Shown here piece by piece: positions 22,539-31,416 of a stretch of 64,000 nucleotides of DNA. Within the stretch, counting starts at the first letter, position 1, and each line of letters opens with the position of its first letter. The position numbers and the translations under genes are program-made. Source of the stretch: Amycolatopsis sp. QT-25 (lineage in GTDB: Bacteria > Actinomycetota > Actinomycetes > Mycobacteriales > Pseudonocardiaceae); the NCBI RefSeq assembly GCF_029369745.1, contig NZ_CP120210.1:1240001-1304000 (forward strand). Reading direction: 5' to 3'. The notes under the pieces were generated by a model. That model saw only the letters and a list, made by a program, of their open reading frames with translations, made no database searches and was not told where the DNA came from.

Positions 22539-25115
22539 ATGGATCCTGACGATCTCGGCGGTGGGACTCCCGACACCCACCGGCCCTCGGATCAGGATTC
22601 CTCGCCGGCGAACGGCACCGCGACCCGCACGGTGGGAAAAACCGACCGGCACGCGTCGCTCGTCCGTTTGCTGACCGAGTTGTCCGCCGAGAAGGATCAC
22701 CGCGGCGAACCCGCGCTCGCCTTTCTCGGCAAAGGGTACCGCCTTTTGCAGCAAAATTCCGGCGGCGGGACTCTGGGCACGCAATATTTCACGATGGTCG
22801 AGGCGAGTCCGTATGGGATCTGTGTCCACCAGCGCGGCAAATTCGTGTTCGTGAACTCGGCCACGATGCGGTTTCTCGGCGCGCGGGTGTCCACCGAGCT
22901 CATCGGGCTGCACATCATGGACCTGGTCGACGACGGCTCGCGGGAGGCGTTGCTGGCCCGGATCGGGTCGCTGGCCGAGCCGGGTTCGTTCAGTGAGCCG
23001 ACCGAAATGACCCTGCGGACGCTTCAGGGCCGCAAGTTCACTGTCGAATCGCAGGCGGTGCTCACCACCTGGGAGGGCAAACCCGCGTACCAGGTGATCA
23101 TGCGCGACCTGACCACGCAGAAGGCGGCCGAGGCGGGCCTGCGGTTCCAAGCCGCGCTGGTCGGCCATGCGAGCGACGCGATCATCGCGACCTCGCCCGA
23201 CGGGCTGGTGACGAGCTGGAATCCGGCGGCCGAGGCCGTCTACGGACATGACCTCGACGAGGTCATCGGGGTCCCGGTGGCCGAGGTCGTCGGAGCGCCG
23301 ATGAGCCCGCGGCAGGTCGTCGCGGCGGGCGGTGTCGTGCAGGCGACGCATTTCAGCGCCGACGGCACGGCGCTGGCGGTGCGTGTGTCCGCGGCGGAGA
23401 TGTTCGACGGCTACGTGCTGCTGTGCGCCGACGAAACCGCGCAGCGCCGGGCCGAGGCCGAATTCGCCACCGTCGTCGAAACGCTCGACGAAGGGGTGCT
23501 GCTGGTCGGTCCCGGCGGGCGGATCGACCTGGCGAATTCCGCCGCGCACCGGATCGCCGGTGTTCCGCCGGGCGCCCTGGTCGGCCTGGAGAGCCGGACG
23601 CTGCGGCTGCACGACGAATACGGCGCCCCGGTGCCCGTCGACGACCTGCCGTCCGCGCGGGTGCGGCGGTCCGGGAAGGTCGAGACCGGGCGGGTGCTGC
23701 AGATCCGGCGGCGCGACGGTGCGCATCGGTGGCTTTCCCTGACCTCCGGTCCGCTGATGGCGCCGGGCCAGAGCGTGCCCTCGGTGCTGACGTCGTTCGC
23801 CGACATCACCGAACGGCGGGCGATCAGCGAACGGCTGGCCTACGAAGCCACCCACGATCCGCTGACCAGGCTCGCGAACCGCACGCTCGCGCTCGACCGC
23901 CTGCGCCGCACGATCGCCGACCCGGTGCGCACGACCACCGTGATGTTCATCGATCTCGACAAGTTCAAGATCATCAACGATTCGCTCGGTCATACCGTCG
24001 GCGACCAGGTGCTGCGCATCGTCGGAGACCGGCTGAGGGCCGCCGCCGGGCCTTCGGACCTGGTCGGACGGCTCGGCGGGGACGAGTTCCTGGTCATCAC
24101 CACCGGTTATGCCGAAGCCGCCGAAGTACGGGCGCTGGCCGATCACCTTCAGCGGCGGCTCGCCGAATCGCTCACGGTGCACGGCCGCGAACTGCATATC
24201 AATACGAGCATTGGAATAGTGATCGCCGAACCCGGTGATCCCCGCAGCGCCGACGAATTGCTGGAAGACGCCGATTTGGCAATGTATCAAGCCAAGACAT
24301 TCGGACCTGGCCGTTACGCTTTCTATGCGCCGATCATGCGTGAACGAGTGCAGAACCGTTTCGCCTTGGAACAGGATCTGCGGAACGCCGTGGCGGACGG
24401 CCTGGTCGAGACCGTTTATCAGCCCGTCGTCGATTTGCGGACGGGCGACCTGGTCGCGGTGAAGGCGAAGTCCCGGTGGAATCACCCGGTCCGGGGACCG
24501 ATCGACCCGGCGGAATTGACCGGGATCGCCGACGACGGCGATCTTCTGACGGTCATCGGGGCGGAGGTGCTCGCCAAGGCCGCCCGCGAGATCTCTCGAT
24601 GGCGTGCCGATCATGGTGTGCACTGCAAGGTGAACGTGAGCCTGTCGGTCCGCCAACTGGGCGATCCCACCTTGCTGCAAGTGGTTCAGACAACGCTGGA
24701 AGACGCGGGGCTGGGTCCGCAGGACCTGAGCCTCGACGTCGACGAGACGGCGTTGAAGGACGCGGCCGACGCCGTCGACGCGCTGCGGAAGACGGGCGTG
24801 CGGGTGACCGCGGAACGGTTCGGTGCCGGATACTCGTCACTCGCCCAGCTGTGCCGCCTCGACCTGAACGTGATCGAGATCGATCGATCGTTCGTCGCCG
24901 ATCTCGGGAGATCGAGCGACGCGGAGCCGATCGTGGCCGGCATCATGGCGATGGCGCACGCCGTCGACCTCGTGGTGGTCGCCGAAGGGGTCGAGACCGC
25001 GCGGCAACTGAAGGTCTTGCACGAACTCGGTTGCGATTGGGCGAAGGGGCCGCTCGTGGCGCCGCCGGGTCCGGTGGACGCCTTGAAGCCCGCGTACGAC
25101 CACGTCGTGCGGTGA
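22539..25115 (+). CDS. PAS-PAS-PAS-GGDEF-EAL signalling protein with degenerate EAL
   Basis: Cyclic di-GMP signalling protein, about 858 aa, without membrane helices. After an 80-residue leader come PAS-like domains at about 85-205 (MVEASPYGICVHQRGKFVFVN), 205-310 (ASDAIIATSPDGLVTSWNPAA) and 315-435. GGDEF at about 440-600 has an intact RLGGDEF active site (residues 513-517). EAL at about 610-855 is degenerate: the EAL triplet is KAK (642-644, AVKAKSRW), although AEGVET and LGCDW remain. So diguanylate cyclase activity is plausible, but phosphodiesterase activity is probably lost. A GGGGG tract precedes ATG 22539; a TTG at 22530 is also in frame. Confidence 0.88.
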   Translation: MDPDDLGGGTPDTHRPSDQDSSPANGTATRTVGKTDRHASLVRLLTELSAEKDHRGEPALAFLGKGYRLLQQNSGGGTLGTQYFTMVEASPYGICVHQRGKFVFVNSATMRFLGARVSTELIGLHIMDLVDDGSREALLARIGSLAEPGSFSEPTEMTLRTLQGRKFTVESQAVLTTWEGKPAYQVIMRDLTTQKAAEAGLRFQAALVGHASDAIIATSPDGLVTSWNPAAEAVYGHDLDEVIGVPVAEVVGAPMSPRQVVAAGGVVQATHFSADGTALAVRVSAAEMFDGYVLLCADETAQRRAEAEFATVVETLDEGVLLVGPGGRIDLANSAAHRIAGVPPGALVGLESRTLRLHDEYGAPVPVDDLPSARVRRSGKVETGRVLQIRRRDGAHRWLSLTSGPLMAPGQSVPSVLTSFADITERRAISERLAYEATHDPLTRLANRTLALDRLRRTIADPVRTTTVMFIDLDKFKIINDSLGHTVGDQVLRIVGDRLRAAAGPSDLVGRLGGDEFLVITTGYAEAAEVRALADHLQRRLAESLTVHGRELHINTSIGIVIAEPGDPRSADELLEDADLAMYQAKTFGPGRYAFYAPIMRERVQNRFALEQDLRNAVADGLVETVYQPVVDLRTGDLVAVKAKSRWNHPVRGPIDPAELTGIADDGDLLTVIGAEVLAKAAREISRWRADHGVHCKVNVSLSVRQLGDPTLLQVVQTTLEDAGLGPQDLSLDVDETALKDAADAVDALRKTGVRVTAERFGAGYSSLAQLCRLDLNVIEIDRSFVADLGRSSDAEPIVAGIMAMAHAVDLVVVAEGVETARQLKVLHELGCDWAKGPLVAPPGPVDALKPAYDHVVR

Positions 25116-25176
25116 ACCGGCTGGAAGCCGCTGACGGGTCCCGGTCACCTGTGCCTCCGGGATGGGCCCGAAGTAC

Positions 25177-25223
25177 GTGAAGGCCCCCTTCCTGTACCTA
25201 GGCGCAAGGAAGAGGGCCTTCAC
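25177..25223. repeat. GTGAAGGCCCCCTTCCT hairpin repeat
   Basis: Arms at 25177-25193 and 25207-25223 pair with one mismatch around CTAGG-containing loop sequence. Same family as 8118-8180 and 58074-58130. It lies 62 bp after the GGDEF/EAL gene and may terminate it. Confidence 0.75.
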
Positions 25224-25275
25224 CTGCTTGGGGCGGGGCCTGGGTCGCTGACCTGCGGATTCTCGCCGAAGTGAT

Positions 25276-25292
25276 AGCAAAGGTCCCTTGCT
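25276..25292. repeat. 17-bp dispersed palindrome, copy 3
   Basis: AGCAAAGGTCCCTTGCT, identical to 10202-10218 and the reverse complement of 7970-7986. It lies in the intergenic region before the TetR gene, 53 bp after the larger hairpin repeat, so two repeat types are neighbours here as at 7970-8180. Confidence 0.7.
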
Positions 25293-25313
25293 CCCGTCGC
25301 GCCGCTTGTCTCT

Positions 25314-25331
25314 GTACCTACTAGTATGTAC
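25314..25331. promoter_or_regulatory. probable TetR operator
   Basis: GTACCTACTAGTATGTAC is an 18-bp palindrome with one mismatched pair, directly before the TetR gene. It probably serves autoregulation. It covers the ATG at 25326, which argues that translation begins at the GTG at 25341. Confidence 0.6.
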
Positions 25332-25340
25332 GGTCTGGTT

Positions 25341-25904
25341 GTGGACAAGAGGGAACGGCTCATCGAGAGTACGCGCCAGCTCCTGTGGGAGCGCGGGTAC
25401 GTCGGCACGAGTCCGAAGGCGATTCAGGAGCGTTCCGGCGCCGGCCAGGGCAGCATGTACCACCATTTCCAGGGCAAGTCCGCCCTCGCGCTCGCCGCGA
25501 TCGGCCGCGATGCCGACGAGTTGCGGGCCAGGGCGGAGGCCGAGTTCTCCGGGCCCGGCTCGGTCGTCGAGCGCGTCACCGTCTACCTGCGCCGCGAACG
25601 CGACGTGCTCAAGGGCTGCCCGGTCGGCAGGCTCGCCCAGGATCCCGACGTGATGGCCGACGCGGATTTGCGAAAGCCGGTCGAGCAGTTCTTCGGCTGG
25701 CTCACCGGCCGCCTCGCCGAGCTGCTCGACGAGGGGCGCGCGGCCGGGGAACTCGACCAGGCACTCGATCCGCTCGCCACGGCGATCGCGTTGGTCGCGG
25801 TACTGCAAGGCGGCTACCTCCTCGCCCGCGCCGCAGGCTCACCGGAGGTGTTCACGAAAGCCGTCGACGGCGCCCTCGGCCTGCTCACCACCAAGGAGAA
25901 CTGA
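25341..25904 (+). CDS. TetR-family regulator of the tautomerase gene
   Basis: Regulator of 187 aa. The HTH region reads RERLIESTRQLLWERGYVGT followed by PKAIQERSGAGQGSMYHHFQGKSALALAAI. The C-terminal domain has the CPVGRLAQDP stretch typical of the LfrR/YxaF-like group, with Cys at the ligand cavity. The GTG at 25341 (VDKRERLIES) is preferred over ATG 25326 because a palindrome covers the latter. The stop lies 1 bp before the tautomerase ATG, so the two are one operon under TetR autocontrol. Confidence 0.82.
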   Translation: MDKRERLIESTRQLLWERGYVGTSPKAIQERSGAGQGSMYHHFQGKSALALAAIGRDADELRARAEAEFSGPGSVVERVTVYLRRERDVLKGCPVGRLAQDPDVMADADLRKPVEQFFGWLTGRLAELLDEGRAAGELDQALDPLATAIALVAVLQGGYLLARAAGSPEVFTKAVDGALGLLTTKEN

Positions 25905-25905
25905 C

Positions 25906-26268
25906 ATGCCCTTCGTCCGCATCGACGCCATCGGGACCGACAAGCTCGAAGCCCTCGGCAACGCGGTCCACGACGCGATGGTCGAAACGCTCGGCATCCC
26001 GGCCGACGATCGCTTCCAGGTCCTCAACGGCCGGAGCACCCTGAAATACGACGACTACCTGGGAATCCACCGCGACGAGGGGGTCGTGTTCATCACGATC
26101 ACCATGCGGCGGGGACGCACCGACGAGCAGAAAAAGGCCCTTTACCGGCGGATCGTGGAACTCGCCGAGGAGTACTCGGGGACCGAGCCGCGGAACGTGC
26201 TCGTGATGATCACCGAGACCGATCCGGTCAACTGGTCGATCGGGAACGGCGAAGCGCAGTACGCGTGA
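25906..26268 (+). CDS. tautomerase-family protein (4-oxalocrotonate/MSAD-like)
   Basis: Protein of 120 aa. The N terminus is MPFVRIDAIG, so removal of Met leaves the catalytic Pro-1 of the tautomerase superfamily. Length fits the longer dehalogenase/decarboxylase-type (MSAD, cis-CaaD) or tautomerase_2 members rather than the 62-aa 4-oxalocrotonate type. The repeat-like halves (FQVLNGRSTLKY and EPRNVLVMITETDPVNWSIGNG) agree. Follows the TetR gene by 1 bp; its stop abuts the convergent phosphotransferase stop. Substrate unknown. Confidence 0.82.
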   Translation: MPFVRIDAIGTDKLEALGNAVHDAMVETLGIPADDRFQVLNGRSTLKYDDYLGIHRDEGVVFITITMRRGRTDEQKKALYRRIVELAEEYSGTEPRNVLVMITETDPVNWSIGNGEAQYA

Positions 26269-26964
26269 TCAGGCGGGCGCGGCGGTGAAGGCGTGCTGCT
26301 CCAGCAGCCACCACGTGTCGCGGCCGAACGACCAGGTCAGCAGCGCCAGCGCGCCCAGCGTGACCACGAAACCGGCCCAGAGCGGCAGAACCGTCGAAGC
26401 CACCGCGACCAGCGCGACACCTTGCACCGCCGCGACCGTCTTGCGGGCCATGCTCGGCGGCAGCGGCGTGTTCAGCCACGGCCACAGCCTGCTCGCGGCG
26501 ACGAAGACGTAGCGCATCGCGCCGATCGTGAGCACCCACGGGCCGAGAGACTGCGCGACGACCACGCTCAGGAGCAGGATCAGAGACGCGTCGACCTCCA
26601 TGTCGAACCGCGCGCCGAGTGGCGACGCCGTCCCGGTGCGGCGCGCGACCTGGCCGTCGACGGCGTCCAGGGCGAGCGCGACCGACGCCAGGACCACCAT
26701 CGTGACGGTCCCCCGGCCGGCGGTGTCGGCGACGAGCGCGGTCACGCAGCCGACCAGACCCGAGCGTGCCAGGGTCACGGAGTCGGCGGGGCCGAGGGAG
26801 CGTGCGGTGCTCCGGTTCAGGCCGTGGGTCAGGAATCCGCCCACGGCGAGGCCGTAGGCGGCTCCCGCGAGCCATCCCGCCGTGCCCAGGCCGGCGACGA
26901 CGTCCAACGTCCCCAGCAGTGCCAGTTGGACGAGGACCCCCAGGAAGATTCCGGGGTTGATCAC
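26269..26964 (-). CDS. CDP-alcohol phosphatidyltransferase family membrane enzyme
   Basis: Integral membrane enzyme, 231 aa, that transfers a substituted phosphate from a CDP-alcohol to an acceptor alcohol. The full signature D-x2-DG-x2-AR-x8-G-x3-D-x3-D is present in DAVDGQVARRTGTASPLGARFDMEVD. About six membrane helices flank it. It starts at GTG with GAGGAGG upstream. It is divergent from, and 59 bp away from, the first gene of the GTP-cyclohydrolase cluster, so a shared regulatory region is likely. A role in attaching the cluster product to a lipid or polyol is an inference from position. Confidence 0.85.
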   Translation of the reverse strand: MINPGIFLGVLVQLALLGTLDVVAGLGTAGWLAGAAYGLAVGGFLTHGLNRSTARSLGPADSVTLARSGLVGCVTALVADTAGRGTVTMVVLASVALALDAVDGQVARRTGTASPLGARFDMEVDASLILLLSVVVAQSLGPWVLTIGAMRYVFVAASRLWPWLNTPLPPSMARKTVAAVQGVALVAVASTVLPLWAGFVVTLGALALLTWSFGRDTWWLLEQHAFTAAPA

Positions 26965-27023
26965 GAGGCCTCCTCGTTATGGTGACGACGACCCCCGCGA
27001 AGGGGCCGACATGAGAGGACACG

Positions 27024-28004
27024 ATGGAACGCGCCTTCTGGTTCAGTGGTTCCGGCGACGGTGAGCTCAGGTCGGTCACGCTCCCTCCGGTCGGCGACGG
27101 CGAGGTGCTGGTGCGCACCCTGTGCACCGGCGTGAGCCGCGGCACCGAGACGCTCGTCTTCCGCGGCGAGGTCCCGCCGAGCCAACGCGAAGCCATGCGC
27201 GCGCCGTTCCAGGAAGGCGACTTCCCCGGGCCCGTCAAGTACGGGTACCTCAATGTCGGCGTGATCGAACAGGGTCCGGCGGAACTCGTCGGTCAGGTCG
27301 TCTTCTGCCTGTACCCGCACCAGACGCGCTATGTCGTCCCGGTGGCCGCGGTCACGCCGGTGCCGCGCGACGTGCCGCCGGAGCGCGCGATCCTCGCGGG
27401 CACGATCGAGACCGCGGTCAACGCCGTCTGGGACGCGGCGCCGAAACTCGGCGACCGGATCGCCGTGGTCGGCGCCGGAATGGTCGGCAGCAGCGTCGCG
27501 AAGCTCCTGTCAGGCTTCCCGGCGGCCAGGGTGCAGCTGATCGACATCGACCCGGAGCGTGCGAAGATCGCCGAAGCGCTCGGTGTCGACTTCTCGACAC
27601 CGGAGGACGCGCTGGGCGACTGCGATCTCGTGGTACACGCCAGCGCGAGTGAGGCCGGGCTCGCGCGATCGCTGGAACTGCTCGCGCCGGAGGGCGAGGT
27701 CGTCGAGCTGAGCTGGTACGGCGACCGCCGGATCAGCGTGCCGCTCGGCGAGAACTTCCATTCCCGACGGCTGGCGATCCGCTGCAGCCAGGTCGGCCTG
27801 GTCTCGCCGTCCCGCCGCCTGAACCGAAGCCACGGCGACCGCTTGGCCCTCGCTTTGCGCATTTTGTCGGACCCCGTCTTTAAGGTGCTGGTCACCGAGG
27901 AATGCCGGTTCCATGAACTACCGGACGTCTTGCCGCGGCTGGCCTCGAATGAACCAGGAACGCTCTGCCTCCGTGTCACCTACCAGCCGGAGGACACACG
28001 TTGA
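27024..28004 (+). CDS. zinc-type alcohol dehydrogenase/reductase of FAPy-like cluster
   Basis: Medium-chain dehydrogenase of 326 aa, first gene of a tight operon. The GroES-like N-terminal half carries [20 protein letters not shown] with the catalytic-zinc Cys and [13 protein letters not shown]. The Rossmann half has [17 protein letters not shown] and an acidic residue after the second strand ([10 protein letters not shown]), pointing to NAD(H). Its segments resemble dehydrogenases often mis-called threonine dehydrogenase. Structural zinc cysteines are absent. In this context it probably oxidises or reduces a side chain or sugar of the pathway product. Confidence 0.8.
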   Translation: MERAFWFSGSGDGELRSVTLPPVGDGEVLVRTLCTGVSRGTETLVFRGEVPPSQREAMRAPFQEGDFPGPVKYGYLNVGVIEQGPAELVGQVVFCLYPHQTRYVVPVAAVTPVPRDVPPERAILAGTIETAVNAVWDAAPKLGDRIAVVGAGMVGSSVAKLLSGFPAARVQLIDIDPERAKIAEALGVDFSTPEDALGDCDLVVHASASEAGLARSLELLAPEGEVVELSWYGDRRISVPLGENFHSRRLAIRCSQVGLVSPSRRLNRSHGDRLALALRILSDPVFKVLVTEECRFHELPDVLPRLASNEPGTLCLRVTYQPEDTR

Positions 28005-28026
28005 GGGCACGACCGGAGGAGGTCCG

Positions 28027-28425
28027 TTGTTCAGCATCACCGTCCGCGACCACGTCATGGTGGCCCACAGTTTCCGCGGCGAGGTCTTCGGTCCCGCGCA
28101 GCGGTTGCACGGGGCGACCTTCCTGGTGGACGCGACGTTCCGCCGGTCGGAACTGGACGCCGACAACATCGTCGTCGACATCGGCAAGGCGACCGAAGAG
28201 CTCGAAGCGGTGCTCGCCGACCTGAACTACCGCAACCTCGACGACGTGCCCGAGTTCGCCGGGATCAACACCTCGACCGAATTCCTCGCCAAGGTCGTCG
28301 CCGACCGGCTCGCCGATCGCGTCCACGCGGGTGCGCTCGGTGAAGGCGCCCGCGGGCTCGAGCGGATCGTCGTCTCGCTGCACGAATCCCACGTCGCGTG
28401 GGCGAGTTACGAGCGTGCGCTGTGA
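28027..28425 (+). CDS. PTPS/QueD-fold protein lacking catalytic residues
   Basis: Protein of 132 aa with the 6-pyruvoyl-tetrahydropterin synthase fold ([88 protein letters not shown]). By alignment with QueD (KCGRLHGHSF, LDHHYLN), the catalytic Cys is Ala 24, the second His of HGH is Ala 30 and the Asp-His pair is Asn-Tyr; His 14, His 28 and the late Glu remain. So ordinary QueD/PTPS chemistry is unlikely; it may bind a pterin or pyrimidine or have a new activity. It starts at TTG right after GGAGGAGG, 22 bp after the dehydrogenase, and overlaps the next gene as GTGA. Confidence 0.8.
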   Translation: MFSITVRDHVMVAHSFRGEVFGPAQRLHGATFLVDATFRRSELDADNIVVDIGKATEELEAVLADLNYRNLDDVPEFAGINTSTEFLAKVVADRLADRVHAGALGEGARGLERIVVSLHESHVAWASYERAL

Positions 28426-29489
28426 GTGGCCTGCACGTCGTCCTGCCCAACGACATCGACGACGTCAGCGCGCCCAGCGGCGGCAACGTCTACGACCGCC
28501 GCCTGTGTGACGGCCTCGTCGCGGCGGGCGTGGAGGTCCACGAGATCGCCGTGCACGGGAACTGGCCGCGGCCGGACACCGAGGCGCGCAACGTCTTGGC
28601 GCGCAAGCTCGCCGCACTGCCGGACGGTTCGGCGGTCCTGCTCGACGGGCTGGTCGCCTGCTGCGTGCCCGAGGTGATCGTGCCGTCGGCGCGACGGCTC
28701 TCGGTCGCCGTGCTGGTGCATCTGCCGCTGGCCGACGAGACGGGACTTTCCCCTTCGCTCGCCGCCGAACTGGACCGGCTGGAGGCCAGGACACTCGGCT
28801 CGGTCGAGGCCGTGGTCACGACCAGCGAGTGGGCGGCACGACGGCTGGTCGAGCATCACGACCTCGCCCCGCACCGCGTGCACGCGGTGCCGCCCGGCGT
28901 CGACAAGGCCGGCATCGCGGCCGGGAGCTCGGACGGCACGCGGCTGGTCTGCGTCGCCGCCGTGACGCCGCGCAAGGGGCAAGGTCTGCTCGCGGACGCG
29001 TTGAAGTCGCTCAAGGATCTCCCGTGGACCTGCGAATGCGTCGGTGCCATCCGCCGTGAGACCCGCTACGTCGAACGCCTGCGGCGGCACTCGCTCGGCG
29101 ATCGGTTCACTCTGGCCGGCCCACGGTCCGGCGAAGCGCTCGAAGCGACGTACGCGGCCGCAGACCTTCTCGTGCTTCCTTCGCGCGCGGAGACCTACGG
29201 CATGGTCGTCACCGAGGCGCTCGCGCACGGCGTTCCCGTGCTGGCGACCGCCGTCGACGCCCTGCCGGACACCCTCGGCCGAGCGCCCGACGGCAGTATG
29301 CCCGGAATGCTCGTCCCTGGTGAGGACGTCGACGCGTTGGCCACGGCGCTCCGCCGCTGGCTCACCGAGCCCGATCTGCGTGACCGCCTTCGCGCCTCTG
29401 CCCGCCTTCGCCGTGAGACGTTGCCCGGCTGGGACGAGACGGCTCGCGGCGTCGCCGCCGTGCTGCTGAACGAAAGGACGGCGGCGTGA
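28422..29489 (+). CDS. family 4 glycosyltransferase
   Basis: GT-B retaining glycosyltransferase, 355 aa. The N-terminal acceptor half starts [20 protein letters not shown] with the Gly-rich loop; the C-terminal donor half has [19 protein letters not shown] and the EX7E motif in [27 protein letters not shown]. It is cytosolic. Its GTG overlaps the PTPS-like stop and its own stop overlaps the methyltransferase start, so it is translationally embedded in the cluster. It probably adds a sugar to the pathway intermediate. Confidence 0.88.
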   Translation: MSGLHVVLPNDIDDVSAPSGGNVYDRRLCDGLVAAGVEVHEIAVHGNWPRPDTEARNVLARKLAALPDGSAVLLDGLVACCVPEVIVPSARRLSVAVLVHLPLADETGLSPSLAAELDRLEARTLGSVEAVVTTSEWAARRLVEHHDLAPHRVHAVPPGVDKAGIAAGSSDGTRLVCVAAVTPRKGQGLLADALKSLKDLPWTCECVGAIRRETRYVERLRRHSLGDRFTLAGPRSGEALEATYAAADLLVLPSRAETYGMVVTEALAHGVPVLATAVDALPDTLGRAPDGSMPGMLVPGEDVDALATALRRWLTEPDLRDRLRASARLRRETLPGWDETARGVAAVLLNERTAA

Positions 29490-30304
29490 TCAAGTACGCC
29501 CCCGGCTGGCTTCGGCTGCGTGAAGACGCCGACGCCGCGGCCCGCTCGACCGAATTGGTCGAGCCCGTGCGGGCGTTCCTGCGCGGACAGGACGAGGTCG
29601 TCATCCGGGATCTCGGCTGTGGCACCGGTTCACTCGGCCGCTGGCTGGCCAGGCGGCTGCCCGGCCGCCAGCGCTGGATCCTGTACGACCGCGATCCCGA
29701 ACTGCTCACCCACGCGCTGGCCCGTACCAGTCGTCCGGAGCACGCGGTGGACGGCAGCGAAGTCACCGTCGCCACCGAACAGCGTGACATCACCGAATTA
29801 CGCGCCGAGGACCTCGCCGGGACCTCGCTCGTGGCGGCGTCGGCGCTGCTCGATCTGCTCACCGCCGAGGAGTTGTCCCGGCTGGCGGAGGCGTGCGTCG
29901 AGGCGGGCTGCGCGGTCCTGTTCACGTTGAGCGTCTCGGGCCGGGTGGTGCTGTCGCCCAAGGACAAGTTCGACATCGAGATCTCCGACGCCTTCAACGC
30001 GCACCAGCGCCGGGTGACCGACGGCCGCTGGCTGCTCGGCCCGGACGCGGTGGACGTCGCCTTCGGGGTGTTCGAACGGCTCGGCGCCACCGTGCGGCGC
30101 GCGCCGAGCCCGTGGCGGCTCGGGGCGGATCAGGCCGCGCTGACCGCGCAATGGCTCACCGGCTGGGTCAACGCCGCCTGCGAGCAGCGGCCGGAGCTGG
30201 CGGCGGACGGTGACGCGTATTCGCGGTGGCGGCTCGCGCAGTGCGCGGCGGGTGAGCTGAACGCGATGATCCAGCACGAAGATCTCCTGATGGTGCCGTC
30301 GTGA
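29486..30304 (+). CDS. SAM-dependent methyltransferase
   Basis: Class I methyltransferase, 272 aa. Motif I is VIRDLGCGTGSLGRWLA, followed by an acidic end of strand 2 (WILYDRDPELL) and the motif-IV region SLVAASALLDLLTAEEL. The C-terminal 100 residues (NAHQRRVTDGRWLLGPDAV, WRLGADQAALTAQWLTGWVNAA) form a lid of the kind seen in small-molecule enzymes. Start and stop codons overlap both neighbours, so it belongs to the operon. Methyl acceptor unknown, probably the glycosylated or pyrimidine product. Confidence 0.85.
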   Translation: MIKYAPGWLRLREDADAAARSTELVEPVRAFLRGQDEVVIRDLGCGTGSLGRWLARRLPGRQRWILYDRDPELLTHALARTSRPEHAVDGSEVTVATEQRDITELRAEDLAGTSLVAASALLDLLTAEELSRLAEACVEAGCAVLFTLSVSGRVVLSPKDKFDIEISDAFNAHQRRVTDGRWLLGPDAVDVAFGVFERLGATVRRAPSPWRLGADQAALTAQWLTGWVNAACEQRPELAADGDAYSRWRLAQCAAGELNAMIQHEDLLMVPS

Positions 30305-31416
30305 AACGCCTCTGGCCCTGGCTTCGGATTCTCGGCGCGCTCGGCATCCTCGGCGTGCTCGTCTGGCAACTGGGCACGGGGGCGTTCCTGGACGGGCTGC
30401 GTGAGGTCGACGCCGGCGGTGTCGCCGCCGCGCTCGGAATCGGTTTCGCCACCACGGTTTTCAGCGCGTGGCGGTGGTGCCTGGTCGCGCGCCGGCTCGG
30501 TCTCCGGTTGTCGTTACCGAGCGCCGTCGGCGAGTACTACCGCGCGTTGTTCCTCAACGGTGTCCTGCCGGCTGGGATACTCGGCGACGTCGACCGCGCC
30601 GTGCAGCACGGCCGCGAGTCCGGTGACGTCCTGCGCGGCGTCCGCGCGGTGGTGCTGGAGCGGACGGCCGGGCAGATCGCGGTGATCGGCGCTTCGATCG
30701 TTGTCGTGTTCGGCGTGCCTTCCGTGGTGCCGCCGCCGATCGGCGAGGCCGTCACGGTCGCCGGGATCGTGGTCGTCGTGCTCGCTTTCGCGGCCGTCGT
30801 CACCGGGATGACGGCGGGAGAGCGGTGGATCCACAGTGGATCGAAAGGGCGTCGCGGATTCGCCGTCGTACTCGCCGACGTCCGGCTGGGCCTGCTGACC
30901 AAGGAGACCTGGCCCGGTGTGAGCCTGCTTTCGGCCGCCACCCTGGCCGGACATCTCGCCTTGTTCGCCGTCGCCGCACGCGCGGCCGGGGTCACCGCAC
31001 CGATCGGCGACCTGCTGCCGCTGATGGTCCTCGCCCTGCTCGCGATGGGGCTGCCGCTGAACATCGGCGGCTGGGGCCCGCGCGAAGGCGTCTGCGCGCT
31101 GCTGTTCGGCGCGGCTGGTCTCGGTTCGGCGCAGGGGGTCACCGTCGCCGTCGTCTACGGCGTGCTCGCGCTCGTCTCCAGCCTTCCCGGTGCGGGCGTT
31201 CTGCTCGCGCGTTCTGTCAGGAGTCACCGAACAGACAGGAGAGATCCCGATGACCGTCGAGAGGGTCGTGGAGACCAGACTGACCACTCGTCACGGCGTT
31301 TTCCGCGCGATCGGTTACCTGGACGCCGACGGCACCGAGCAGATGGCATTGGTGCACGGCGACGTCGCGGCCTTCGACACGCTGGCGCGCGTCCATTCGG
31401 AATGTCTCACCGGTGA
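30301..31416 (+). CDS. LPG-synthase/flippase-type (UPF0104) membrane protein, long overlap with ribA-like gene
   Basis: Membrane protein with about eight helices in residues 5-305 ([68 protein letters not shown]). It matches the lysylphosphatidylglycerol-synthase transmembrane family: [16 protein letters not shown] and [12 protein letters not shown] are its conserved loops. Such proteins move or sense lipids. The last 56 or so residues are Arg/Asp-rich and merely the +1 reading of the downstream cyclohydrolase, giving a 167-bp overlap. A stop in the neighbouring frame would give the ATGA overlap used elsewhere in this operon, so a recent single-base change is possible. Confidence 0.75.
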   Translation: MKRLWPWLRILGALGILGVLVWQLGTGAFLDGLREVDAGGVAAALGIGFATTVFSAWRWCLVARRLGLRLSLPSAVGEYYRALFLNGVLPAGILGDVDRAVQHGRESGDVLRGVRAVVLERTAGQIAVIGASIVVVFGVPSVVPPPIGEAVTVAGIVVVVLAFAAVVTGMTAGERWIHSGSKGRRGFAVVLADVRLGLLTKETWPGVSLLSAATLAGHLALFAVAARAAGVTAPIGDLLPLMVLALLAMGLPLNIGGWGPREGVCALLFGAAGLGSAQGVTVAVVYGVLALVSSLPGAGVLLARSVRSHRTDRRDPDDRREGRGDQTDHSSRRFPRDRLPGRRRHRADGIGARRRRGLRHAGARPFGMSHR

